Assembly (NCBI GenBank): GCA_014730055.1
Contig: WJIV01000173.1
Span: 1-44,999, forward strand
Reading direction: 5' to 3'
DNA length: 44,999 bases
Origin: Candidatus Bathyarchaeota archaeon
Lineage (GTDB): Archaea; Thermoproteota; Bathyarchaeia; TCS64
Shown here: piece after piece, positions 34,247 through 41,691 of the stretch
Layout of the letters: each line of letters begins with the position of its first letter
Position numbering within the stretch: the stretch's first letter is position 1
Notes under the pieces: model-generated
What the model was told of the DNA's origin: nothing
Seen by the model: only the letters and a program-made list of their open reading frames with translations
Databases searched by the model: none
Translations under genes and position numbers: made by a program

Positions 34247-34987
34247 ATGATGGATGAACTCATATGGAAGATTTCTCATCTTGACGAATTGTCATCAACG
34301 AATGACATTGCCAAGGAGCTTGCTTCTGATGGATGCGATGAGGGCACCGTGGTAATAGCTGGAATCCAGACATCAGGTAGAGGCCGGTTATCGAGACGAT
34401 GGATTTCCCCTAAGGGAGGATTATGGTTCTCAATTATTCTGAGACCTCAGATGCTGCCAGAGGAGTCCAATCTACTTAATGTTCTTGCTTCTGTGTCTAT
34501 ATGTAAGGTAATAAGAAATAAATTCAATTTAAATACGGTAATAAAATGGCCAAACGATATTCTGATCGAGGAAAAGAAGGTTTGCGGGATACTTATTGAG
34601 AATTCTGTGACATCAGGACAAATTGAATACTCAGTTATAGGAATCGGAATAAATACAAACATCGACAATTCATATTTTTCTGAAGAACTTAATGCAACTT
34701 CTCTCAATTCGGAGGTAAATCGCGAAATCAACAATGAAAATTTACTGAAGCATATTCTATCAGAGATCAAGCTAAGCTATGATAATTTAAGACGTGGTGA
34801 AATTACTTCTTTGCTTAATGAATGGGTAGAAATGAACTGTTTAATTGGAAAAATGGTCAAAGCTTATGATGAGAGTAGAGTTATTGTTGGAAAAGCCATT
34901 GATGTTGATGACAGTGGCAACTTGATTGTGAATACGAAGAATGGAGATATACATAAGATTTCATCGGCTAGCATAAAAATAGTTTAG
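34247..34987 (+). CDS. birA: Biotin-protein ligase
   Basis: The enzyme joins biotin to a specific Lys in the carrier protein via biotinyl-5'-AMP. The 246-residue protein has the core catalytic motifs: SSTNDIAKELA, IQTSGRGRLSRRWISPKGGLWFSIIL (GRGRxxRxW), KWPNDILIEEKKVCGILIE and IGIGINTN. A C-terminal SH3-like domain is present (LIGKMVKAY...). No N-terminal helix-turn-helix is present, so it is not a repressor. It is divergent from the gamma/BCCP/beta run and its substrate is surely the nearby Lys95 of the carrier. A 110-base intergenic region separates the two. Confidence 0.95.
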   Translation: MMDELIWKISHLDELSSTNDIAKELASDGCDEGTVVIAGIQTSGRGRLSRRWISPKGGLWFSIILRPQMLPEESNLLNVLASVSICKVIRNKFNLNTVIKWPNDILIEEKKVCGILIENSVTSGQIEYSVIGIGINTNIDNSYFSEELNATSLNSEVNREINNENLLKHILSEIKLSYDNLRRGEITSLLNEWVEMNCLIGKMVKAYDESRVIVGKAIDVDDSGNLIVNTKNGDIHKISSASIKIV

Positions 34988-34994
34988 AAAATAG

Positions 34995-36011
34995 TTATCC
35001 CAGTACTTCCTTGAAGACTCTGAGATGATTTCCTCCAAGTATCTTGAAGATATCTTCATCACTATAATCTCTTTTCACGAGTACTCGTGTTAGATTAGGT
35101 AGTTTAGATACCTCCTCAATCCCTTTAGGGGCTTCCCTTATACCGTCATAGTCACTGCCTAGTCCGACATAGTCAGGCCCAACTAGTTCGACAATATGAT
35201 CTATATGATCAACAAGGTCATCTACAGTAACTGTATCTGTATCCTTTTTAACGAATCCAGTAGCGAAGTTCATTCCTAGAACGCCTCCATGATCTGCCAC
35301 AGCCTTTATCATATCGTCCGTAAGATTCCTCGGATGATCACAGATATTACGACTATTGCTATGGCTGGCGATAAATGGCCCATTCATTACATCATTTACG
35401 TCCCAGAAGACACTATCGGCAAGATGACTAACGTCGAAGATTATACCTAATTTCTCCATCTCCTCTAAAGCCTGAACCCCGAGCTCCGGTAGCTTACTCT
35501 CTGCTCTCTTTGCTCCTAAACCATCTGCAAAAGGCGTCCTGTAATTCCAGGCAAAACTCAGCATTCTCATACCAAGTCTGTAAAACACCCTTAGAGCGGC
35601 CAGATCTCCCATCAAGGGTTCAGCACCTTCCATGCTTAACAATCCGCATACTTTCCCGCTGTTTTTGGCCTCAATTATCTCACTCTGATTGATTACAGGA
35701 ACTATCTCAGGATTTTCTTCTATCATTGAGTAGAACTTGTCAACCATCTGCATTGCCACGAGGGGTGCTTCAGGTACGAATGCTCTTCTACCAGTATAAA
35801 TTGCAAAAGTCTGGCAGGTTACTCCCCCTTCAATCATTCTAGGGAGATCAATATGCCCCCGGTCACTTCTATTTCCTAATATTCTAGCCTCAGGCATCCC
35901 CCATGGTTGAGGCAATAATTGCATTAAAGTATCGCAGTGTGTATCAACAATAATAGCTTGCTCGTGTAGTCTCTTGGCTCTTCTCTCCTGAGAGTCGCTT
36001 AATTCTATCAT
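34995..36011 (-). CDS. M19 (renal dipeptidase family) metallodipeptidase
   Basis: The 338-residue TIM-barrel enzyme hydrolyses dipeptides, including some with D-residues, using a two-zinc site. Visible ligands and motifs are His25 and Asp27 in VDTHCDT, Glu in LSMEGAEP, FDVSHLADSVFWDV (His), SHSNSRNICDHPRNLTDD (His) and LGSDYDG (Asp). No signal peptide is present, so it is cytoplasmic. Length is typical for bacterial and archaeal members. It converges on the biotin ligase with a 7-base gap. A role in recycling peptides is likely; the exact substrate is unknown. Confidence 0.92.
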   Translation of the reverse strand: MIELSDSQERRAKRLHEQAIIVDTHCDTLMQLLPQPWGMPEARILGNRSDRGHIDLPRMIEGGVTCQTFAIYTGRRAFVPEAPLVAMQMVDKFYSMIEENPEIVPVINQSEIIEAKNSGKVCGLLSMEGAEPLMGDLAALRVFYRLGMRMLSFAWNYRTPFADGLGAKRAESKLPELGVQALEEMEKLGIIFDVSHLADSVFWDVNDVMNGPFIASHSNSRNICDHPRNLTDDMIKAVADHGGVLGMNFATGFVKKDTDTVTVDDLVDHIDHIVELVGPDYVGLGSDYDGIREAPKGIEEVSKLPNLTRVLVKRDYSDEDIFKILGGNHLRVFKEVLG

Positions 36012-36194
36012 ATTAAGAATATTAGGTATTGATAGTTAAGTGATTTTTGTGATCATTTTCAGTTACCTCTCCAATCTAAAAAAAACCGCTAACTTTATCT
36101 TATATTCACAAGTTTTTGTCTGTTAATATGCTGGTTTAGTCGATGAGTGAGCTATCTTGGGATGTTATGGGGATCCTTTATTTTGTTAGTCAAG

Positions 36195-36206
36195 GTTTAA
36201 AAATTA
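36195..36206 (+). promoter_or_regulatory. TATA-like element for the SMC operon
   Basis: GTTTAAAAATTA lies 34-45 bases upstream of ATG 36240, and GAGGA at 36230-36234 is a likely ribosome binding site. The 228-base gap from 36012 is otherwise AT-rich, with no supported gene; a 24-codon ORF from ATG 36143 is probably chance. Confidence 0.45.
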
Positions 36207-36239
36207 GGGTAGTTTAGTGGTTAGAGTCCGAGGAATTAG

Positions 36240-38300
36240 ATGCTTATTCGTGAGGTAATACTTGAGAATTTCATGTCTTACGACTACGCTAGGGTGCCCC
36301 TTAAACAAGGGGTCAATGTAGTCTGTGGGCCAAATGGCTCCGGTAAATCCAGTTTGCTCCTCGGAATATGCGTTGCACTAGGTGATACATATACAGAACG
36401 CAGTAAGAAGTTGAGCGATCTCATTCGTTGGGACGCCGAACAGGCGAGGGTAACACTGATTCTTAATAACAGCTTAAACCAGACTGGGTACCGGCCCGTA
36501 CCACAGTTCAATATGGACGAGATAACCCTCACCCGTAACTTAAGAAGGGACGGAAAATACGGTTTCCAATTAAACCAGCGCGGGGTAACCAAAGCTGAGG
36601 TTGTAGACATACTCAAACGATTCGGTTTTGACCCGAATAATATGTTAATCATAATGCACCAGGCAATGCCTTCACGTTTCGCGAACATTAATCCCCAGGA
36701 CAGACTAGAGATCCTGGAAGAGGCGGTGGGTTTTGACAGCTTCAGAAAAGACGTTATTGAGGCAAAGGAAAAGCTAAGCGGAGTTCTAAGTGAGGAGGAG
36801 AGTCTTAATCAGCTCCTAGAACAAGCCCGGGAAACCTTGAATTACTGGAGAGAACAGAATGAGAGACTTCAGGAAAAGAAGCAGCTTGAGACAAGGATGA
36901 CCTTCCTTCAGAGAGAGATGGCTTGGAGCAGAGTAATGTCCCTTGAGGAAGATGTGACCAAGCTGGAGAGGGAGTTACAAGAGGCAGAACACGACCTTTT
37001 CAGGGCTCAGGAGGAGATGGAGCAGAACACAAAGCTCGTTGTTGACTCCGAGGACTCCCTTAGAAAGCTTAGGGTACTCGTAAATGATCTGATAGAGAAG
37101 AGAATAGATTTTGAGAGAAGAGCAGGTATTAGTGAGCACACCATAAACATGTCAAAGGACAGGTTGACAGAGGTTGAGAAGGTTCTTGATGTCCAGAGAG
37201 TTCAGAGAAGACGTTTTGAGGAAACATATCTTACATTGAAGAAAAGGCTAGAGGACGGCCCTACCACCCTTGATGACTATTTTGGATTATTTGAACAGCT
37301 TGAAGAAACTCAGGTAGAGACTTATCAAACCTTAACTCAGGAGTTCGTGGAGCAAAGGGAAGGATTACAATCAAAGATCAATTCGTTCACTCGACAGCTT
37401 ACAGAGGCAGAAGGGGAAGCAAGCAGGCTCGTGGAGGAGATGGAGGCTGCTAGGGCAAAGCTGGACTCAATAAATGATCAGTATATTGACAGCAGGATTA
37501 GATTAGCACTTCTAAACGATCGTAGAGATCGGTTGAAGCGAAGGATAGAAAACATAAAGGCAGATAGGGATAGAACAAACAGAGACCTGAAGGAAGCTGA
37601 GGCCGAGGCTCTAATTAAAGGGCAGAGGATTGAGACCGGGCGTACACAGGATGAGATATTGAACGAGATCCGCAAGACAAGCGGCATGCTGGCGAGTATG
37701 AGCGATGTTCCAGATGAAGCAGAGGAGATGTACGAGAACTATAACAGGACATTCAAGGAGATTCAGGAGAGAATAGAGCAGGTTAGGGAGAATCGCAGGA
37801 GAGTCCTTGAGGAGATAGAGGAGCGGAAGAAGAAGTGGCGAGAAGTTACGGAGGAGCTTCTGGATGAAGTTAATATGAGGTATAAGAGACTACTCTCAAA
37901 ACTTCAAGCTTCAGGGGAGGTCCGCCTAATAAATCCGCATGATATTGAAGATGCGGGACTCGAAATCTTCGTTGGCTTTAAGGGAGCCGCACCTCAGCGA
38001 TTAGATCCTTACACCCACAGCGGAGGAGAGAGGAGCAGCAGCGTAATGGCTTTCCTACTAGCACTACAGCAGAACGTGTTATCACCGTTTAGAGCTGTAG
38101 ACGAGTTCGACCTTCACATGGACCCCAAGAATAAGGAGGCCGTCAGCGAGTTCATAGTTGAGACGATGGAGGGAACGGATGGACAATATATGGCTATCAC
38201 ACCGAGCCAAGTCACCTTCCAAGAGCAAGATGTGCATATTATAATGGTTCATAAGACGGAGAATGTATCAGAAGCTCGACTCGTGGAGGGAGATGAATGA
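36240..38300 (+). CDS. Short-armed SMC-family ATPase, Smc5-like head
   Basis: The 686-residue protein has SMC/ABC head motifs at both ends. Walker A is GPNGSGKSS at residues 30-38, the Q-loop is HQAMPSRFANI (Gln141), the signature is SGGERSS from residue 594 and Walker B is FRAVDEFDLHMD with Asp621-Glu622. FRAVDE and RILEILEEAVG-type wording resemble Smc5 heads (CPFRVVDEIN) more than canonical Smc. Between about 170 and 540 it is coiled coil. It is far shorter than Smc (about 1,150) and no globular hinge is obvious; a break near residues 335-375 (GPTTLDDYFG) may be the turn. It probably binds DNA as an ATP-driven dimer. The next gene overlaps its stop (ATGA). Confidence 0.85.
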   Translation: MLIREVILENFMSYDYARVPLKQGVNVVCGPNGSGKSSLLLGICVALGDTYTERSKKLSDLIRWDAEQARVTLILNNSLNQTGYRPVPQFNMDEITLTRNLRRDGKYGFQLNQRGVTKAEVVDILKRFGFDPNNMLIIMHQAMPSRFANINPQDRLEILEEAVGFDSFRKDVIEAKEKLSGVLSEEESLNQLLEQARETLNYWREQNERLQEKKQLETRMTFLQREMAWSRVMSLEEDVTKLERELQEAEHDLFRAQEEMEQNTKLVVDSEDSLRKLRVLVNDLIEKRIDFERRAGISEHTINMSKDRLTEVEKVLDVQRVQRRRFEETYLTLKKRLEDGPTTLDDYFGLFEQLEETQVETYQTLTQEFVEQREGLQSKINSFTRQLTEAEGEASRLVEEMEAARAKLDSINDQYIDSRIRLALLNDRRDRLKRRIENIKADRDRTNRDLKEAEAEALIKGQRIETGRTQDEILNEIRKTSGMLASMSDVPDEAEEMYENYNRTFKEIQERIEQVRENRRRVLEEIEERKKKWREVTEELLDEVNMRYKRLLSKLQASGEVRLINPHDIEDAGLEIFVGFKGAAPQRLDPYTHSGGERSSSVMAFLLALQQNVLSPFRAVDEFDLHMDPKNKEAVSEFIVETMEGTDGQYMAITPSQVTFQEQDVHIIMVHKTENVSEARLVEGDE

Positions 38301-39073
38301 GCAGCGAGCTAGAGAGCGTAATTAGCCTTTGCCGTATGGTCCAAAATGGAAAGATTGAGCCCTTTGACGTTGATTTCGACTATATAATGAGCGTTATCAA
38401 GAAACATTATCCAGAGATCAAAGATGTACGCGAATTCTGTCTAGATGCCCAGGCACTCAAGGAGGTATCCACGGTCCTTGAGAACCAGAACAAATGGATA
38501 GCTCATCAGTCCACTACATTATACAAGGACCCTTTCATGCTCAACCAACAGCTAATGAACATGGATATTGGCAGCCTCGCAGATGCCTTCCTCAAGTCAT
38601 GGCACCCAATAATCGAGATGGAACAGATGAGTAGTAAGACATTAACAAATAGCCTCGGTTACTGGGGAGACCTAATTCCGCTAGATGAACGGTGGCAAGA
38701 GCCAGAAGTTGAAGCAAAGGACACAATGTATGCTACACGAAATGAGGTTCATGAACTTGGTTTTATACCTGAAGAGGGATTCGGTGAGATAATCGAGAAA
38801 TTCTGGAGAGAACTTGGCGATAGGGCTGGTGAGGGTGGAACGATCGACTACTGGGAATGGATTGGTAGAGATACTTACGAGGAAACTGTATATCGGGCCT
38901 ACGTGACTGTGTTTTTGGTAAGTTATGGATACGCAAATATTGACAGAAAACCCCTCCTTGAGGAGACAACGATAACCCACCTTGAGGAACCAAGGCCTAA
39001 CCCTGAACAAAGCAAAGTCAGTGTACCTGTACTGGTAGATTACGAGGAGTGGAAATATTGGCTAAAAGAATGA
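38297..39073 (+). CDS. Kleisin-like (ScpA-type) partner of the short SMC
   Basis: The 258-residue protein starts ELESVISLCRMVQNGKIEPFDVDFDYIMSVIKKHYP. This resembles the N-terminal kleisin motif of ScpA (LLxLIxxGKIDPWDxDIxxIxxxYL), which clamps the neck of an SMC. The middle is helical and acidic; the C-terminal end (VSVPVLVDYEEWKYWLKE) could contain the winged helix that would bind the cap of the other SMC head, though I do not see it clearly. Kleisins close SMC rings. Start ATG overlaps the SMC stop (ATGA) and its own stop overlaps the next start, so three subunits are coupled. No other family suggests itself, but the match is from recall, not alignment. Confidence 0.6.
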   Translation: MSSELESVISLCRMVQNGKIEPFDVDFDYIMSVIKKHYPEIKDVREFCLDAQALKEVSTVLENQNKWIAHQSTTLYKDPFMLNQQLMNMDIGSLADAFLKSWHPIIEMEQMSSKTLTNSLGYWGDLIPLDERWQEPEVEAKDTMYATRNEVHELGFIPEEGFGEIIEKFWRELGDRAGEGGTIDYWEWIGRDTYEETVYRAYVTVFLVSYGYANIDRKPLLEETTITHLEEPRPNPEQSKVSVPVLVDYEEWKYWLKE

Positions 39074-39630
39074 AAACCTACTCAACAAAGATAAAGAACG
39101 CAGTTCATCTGCTCTTCTTCCAGCATCACAGACTACCTGGAGTAAGGGGGTGGGAACTAAGAAAAGAGCTAGGTAACGACTGGCAGAATGTAATAGAGGT
39201 ATTAGACAAGCAGCTTCAGCCACTGGACCTCAAAGTGACCCGGGTATTCGACGAACCCAACATAATCGATCCGACAAATGCACAGTTATCAGATGCAAGA
39301 TACTACATAACAATGCGTGGTACCGTGGATCAGAAAGCAGCTAAATCCATTGGATGGAGAATAGACGATATAGCAGGATTGGCTGTTTCTGTTGCATATA
39401 TAATCTCAAAACAGGGAAAGGCACCCCGAAGAGAAATTGAAAAGATACTTGCTGAGAAACTTCCTGGATGGCGTGCAAAGCTCAACCTAGACAAATATAT
39501 TCAGGAGGGTTATCTTGGTGAGGATGATCAGGGGATCGTTTATCTTGATTGGAGGTCCCGTGCAGAAATTGACCAGAAAAAGTTAGTTGATCTGGTAGTC
39601 TCCTTTGGGAGAAAACAGTTAGAGGCCTAA
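39070..39630 (+). CDS. Winged-helix KITE-like third subunit of the SMC operon
   Basis: The 186-residue soluble protein looks like two winged helices: residues about 1-90 (RLPGVRGWELRKELGNDWQNVIEVLDKQLQPLDLKVTRVF, then ARYYITMRG) and about 95-180 (AGLAVSVAYIISKQGKAPRREIEKILAEKLPGWRAKLNLDKYIQEGYL...). Tandem winged-helix proteins that bind kleisins (KITE: ScpB, MukE, Nse1/Nse3) have this size and layout, with a hydrophobic wing strand such as YYITMRG. ATG 39070 gives an ATGA overlap with the kleisin-like stop; the earlier GTG 39049 is less likely. The order SMC-kleisin-KITE is the same as in condensin-type loci. Function is inferred from context. Confidence 0.55.
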   Translation: MKTYSTKIKNAVHLLFFQHHRLPGVRGWELRKELGNDWQNVIEVLDKQLQPLDLKVTRVFDEPNIIDPTNAQLSDARYYITMRGTVDQKAAKSIGWRIDDIAGLAVSVAYIISKQGKAPRREIEKILAEKLPGWRAKLNLDKYIQEGYLGEDDQGIVYLDWRSRAEIDQKKLVDLVVSFGRKQLEA

Positions 39631-39968
39631 GCATCCTCCATCTCGCTTAATTCTTGTAAAGGAAGCCCAATTTTTAACAACAGTCCGTCTATTAATAACT
39701 CCTCTTCAATATCTAGAAAATACTCTTCAAGTTTCACAGAGGGGATTTTAACCTCCTCGTAATCATGTAAACTGAGGACTATCTTGGCCTTCTCAGCATT
39801 CAACTGTAGGATATCCTCAACAACAGCAACCCTCGGTGAAATCCTCCATGCGGATTCGGCTTCGAACAGGTTTAGGTCCCTAGGAAAAGCATGAAGATCT
39901 AATAATGGATCCAGCCCAGTCGTGAAGATGTAAAGATTTCCGTTCTCAAATGAATAATACTTACCCAA
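39627..39968 (-). CDS. Unrecognised 113-aa acidic protein co-transcribed with the GT2 gene
   Basis: I do not recognise this family. It is soluble, acidic and rich in Leu and Glu. The middle half has alternating strands (RVAVVEDILQL, KIVLSLHDYEEVKIPSVKLEEYFLDIE). There is no signal peptide or membrane segment. Its start overlaps the stop of the glycosyltransferase by 8 bases (39961-39968), so it is probably translated from the same transcript and may partner with or regulate it. Its stop overlaps the KITE-like stop on the opposite strand. Coding status is supported by the overlap and amino acid composition only. Confidence 0.6.
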   Translation of the reverse strand: MGKYYSFENGNLYIFTTGLDPLLDLHAFPRDLNLFEAESAWRISPRVAVVEDILQLNAEKAKIVLSLHDYEEVKIPSVKLEEYFLDIEEELLIDGLLLKIGLPLQELSEMEDA

Positions 39969-41532
39969 TTTTTCTTACTCCTAGAAAGATAATTAGAAGA
40001 TCAATCAGCCCAGTCCCGAGAAACCTGATTATGTGGATTAAGGCATCTGTAAAGGGAAGGGATACAAGTATGAAACAGGTCAAGATTAGTATTGTCCTTG
40101 TAGGAAAGAACATTCCAAGCTCCGGACCATTTGTCACTCTATGCAGTTTATCCCCCTTTAATCGTCTTAACCAGTTCACAAATAACCTGAATTTTATTGT
40201 GAGTACATTATCAGTTATGTGACCGGTCTTAAGTGTCCTGATCCAGTTGCCTTCTTCTTTCTCGAGCAGCCCTTTCAAGGCAGCGTATGCTTGGTATGGC
40301 GTGACGAAGTAGCTGATTGCTATAAAGCTGAAGATTCCTGAATAATCCTCTCGCAGGTCTCCTTCTAGAAAAAGCCCCGCTAAACCCATCAGGGGAATTG
40401 CCAGAAAGTTACTAACGATCAGCCCCCACCCTAGCATGGGTGTCCAGAAAGAGGGCCTCTGCCTGTATATCTCAGATATAATGAAGCTTGTAGTACCTAT
40501 CATGAAGAATAAAGACTGCAGATAGTAAGGTGTAAAATAGAGAAACTCAAGTTTCTCGGAAACCGTTAACATGGGCGATTTTATTACCCTCCAGAAATAA
40601 CGTTTAACCGCATATGTGTGGCCTTCTGCCCATCTCATTCTCTGGCGTGCGAGTCTCGAAAGTGTGGTCGGTATCTCAGCTGGTGCCTGTATTAGAGGGG
40701 TATAAGCTACCCTATATCCCTCCAGGTATAGCCTCAATGTCAGCTCCCAGTCCTCAGTAATGCTTGTAGTCCATCCAAGTGTTCTAAGCACCTCGTTTCT
40801 GAGCATAAACACACTGCCGCTTATCATCTTCAAGGCTCCGAAGTACTCCTCTGCTACTCTCTCTATCATGTAGCTACCACTGAATTCTGCTCTAACACCT
40901 CGTGTGACCCAGTTCTCAGTCTTGTTTAGATAATGAAGCTGGTATCCCTGAACCGCAGCCACTGGTTTACCTTTGTTCTCTACCTTTTTGAAGTGGTTAA
41001 GGAAATCATGTATTATTGTCCTTGGAGGCACGAAGTCTGCGTCGAAAACCATAACGAACTTGCTCCTTGGATGCATATACTTCTGGGCGGCTTGCAGCGC
41101 TCCTCCCTTGAACCCTGTCCGATCCTTCCTGTGTACGAATTTTATTATTGGTTTTGTAGTTCTCCATTCGCTTTCTTTCATAATCTGTATGGTTTCGTCT
41201 CTCGAGTCATCAGCGACAAGAATTTCATAATTTGGGTAATCTATGTCCATGCAAGCCCGGATGATTCTCCTAGCTACGTTTGTCTCATTGAAAAATGGCA
41301 GATGTATCGAGATAAAGGGCTCAAGAAGTAATGAACCTAACTCAGAGTTGTTTTCATCCGATTGCTCAGGTAGTGAAGGGGATAAAATATCCGAGTTCCT
41401 TGTGAGGACAATTAAAGAGATTATTGTACTAACATAGTATTTGAGGGCAAAAACGAAGTAGAAACCTCCGAAGACCAGAGCGATATAAGATGCCAATAGG
41501 CCGATAGAGATTATCAGTTCTTCTTCATCCAC
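39961..41532 (-). CDS. Processive GT2 glycosyltransferase (cellulose-synthase-like), membrane bound
   Basis: The 523-residue protein has two or more N-terminal hydrophobic segments (ISIGLLASYIALVFGGFYFVFALKYYVSTIISLIVLT), the GT-A catalytic domain in the cytoplasm and several C-terminal helices (about 350-520). GT2 motifs are intact: LVADDSRDET, FDADFVPPRT (DxD), ITEDWELTLRLYLEG (the TED-like catalytic base) and RQRMRW, the QxxRW motif of processive synthases. It would extend and extrude a polysaccharide or transfer sugars to lipid carriers. The sugar is unknown. The N-terminal and C-terminal membrane segments match CESA/BcsA-like organisation. The 113-residue protein overlaps its end. Confidence 0.9.
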   Translation of the reverse strand: MDEEELIISIGLLASYIALVFGGFYFVFALKYYVSTIISLIVLTRNSDILSPSLPEQSDENNSELGSLLLEPFISIHLPFFNETNVARRIIRACMDIDYPNYEILVADDSRDETIQIMKESEWRTTKPIIKFVHRKDRTGFKGGALQAAQKYMHPRSKFVMVFDADFVPPRTIIHDFLNHFKKVENKGKPVAAVQGYQLHYLNKTENWVTRGVRAEFSGSYMIERVAEEYFGALKMISGSVFMLRNEVLRTLGWTTSITEDWELTLRLYLEGYRVAYTPLIQAPAEIPTTLSRLARQRMRWAEGHTYAVKRYFWRVIKSPMLTVSEKLEFLYFTPYYLQSLFFMIGTTSFIISEIYRQRPSFWTPMLGWGLIVSNFLAIPLMGLAGLFLEGDLREDYSGIFSFIAISYFVTPYQAYAALKGLLEKEEGNWIRTLKTGHITDNVLTIKFRLFVNWLRRLKGDKLHRVTNGPELGMFFPTRTILILTCFILVSLPFTDALIHIIRFLGTGLIDLLIIFLGVRKIG

Positions 41533-41577
41533 CCCATTTTTAATTATTTCTGAAGGATAGTCTTTGTTAACGACACT

Positions 41578-41591
41578 ATTATTTAAAAATT
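41578..41591. promoter_or_regulatory. AT-rich palindromic element between GT2 and coiled-coil genes
   Basis: The stretch ATTATTTAAAAATT is nearly symmetric and lies about 46-59 bases from the GT2 start at 41532, so it could be its TATA-like element. For the plus-strand gene a separate TATA-like TATACATATTTAT lies at about 41636-41648. Confidence 0.3.
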
Positions 41592-41691
41592 TATCTGAAA
41601 GTTAGTCTTCATGTATTAAGATAATATTTGGCTTGGTATACATATTTATTCTAGTGTTATGAATACCATGTCAACGTGGTGCACCCACTAT

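Noticed and set aside
36143..36217. 24-codon ORF upstream of the SMC gene
   Set aside because: It runs through the putative TATA element and has no ribosome binding site; probably chance.
38681..39010. Minus-strand ORFs inside the kleisin-like gene
   Set aside because: They are antisense shadows of a coupled, coding-biased operon and have no recognisable domain.
36240..39630. Wadjet/JetABCD-type defence system
   Set aside because: A Wadjet locus needs a JetD-like Toprim nuclease, and none is adjacent: the next genes are a GT2 glycosyltransferase and an acidic protein. The Smc5-like head and kleisin/KITE order fit a chromosome-type complex better.
41659..41691. Upstream ATG for the coiled-coil protein
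   Set aside because: It adds eleven residues with two Cys and a Trp unlike the charged coil, and a TATA-like element at about 41636-41648 would place transcription start downstream of it.
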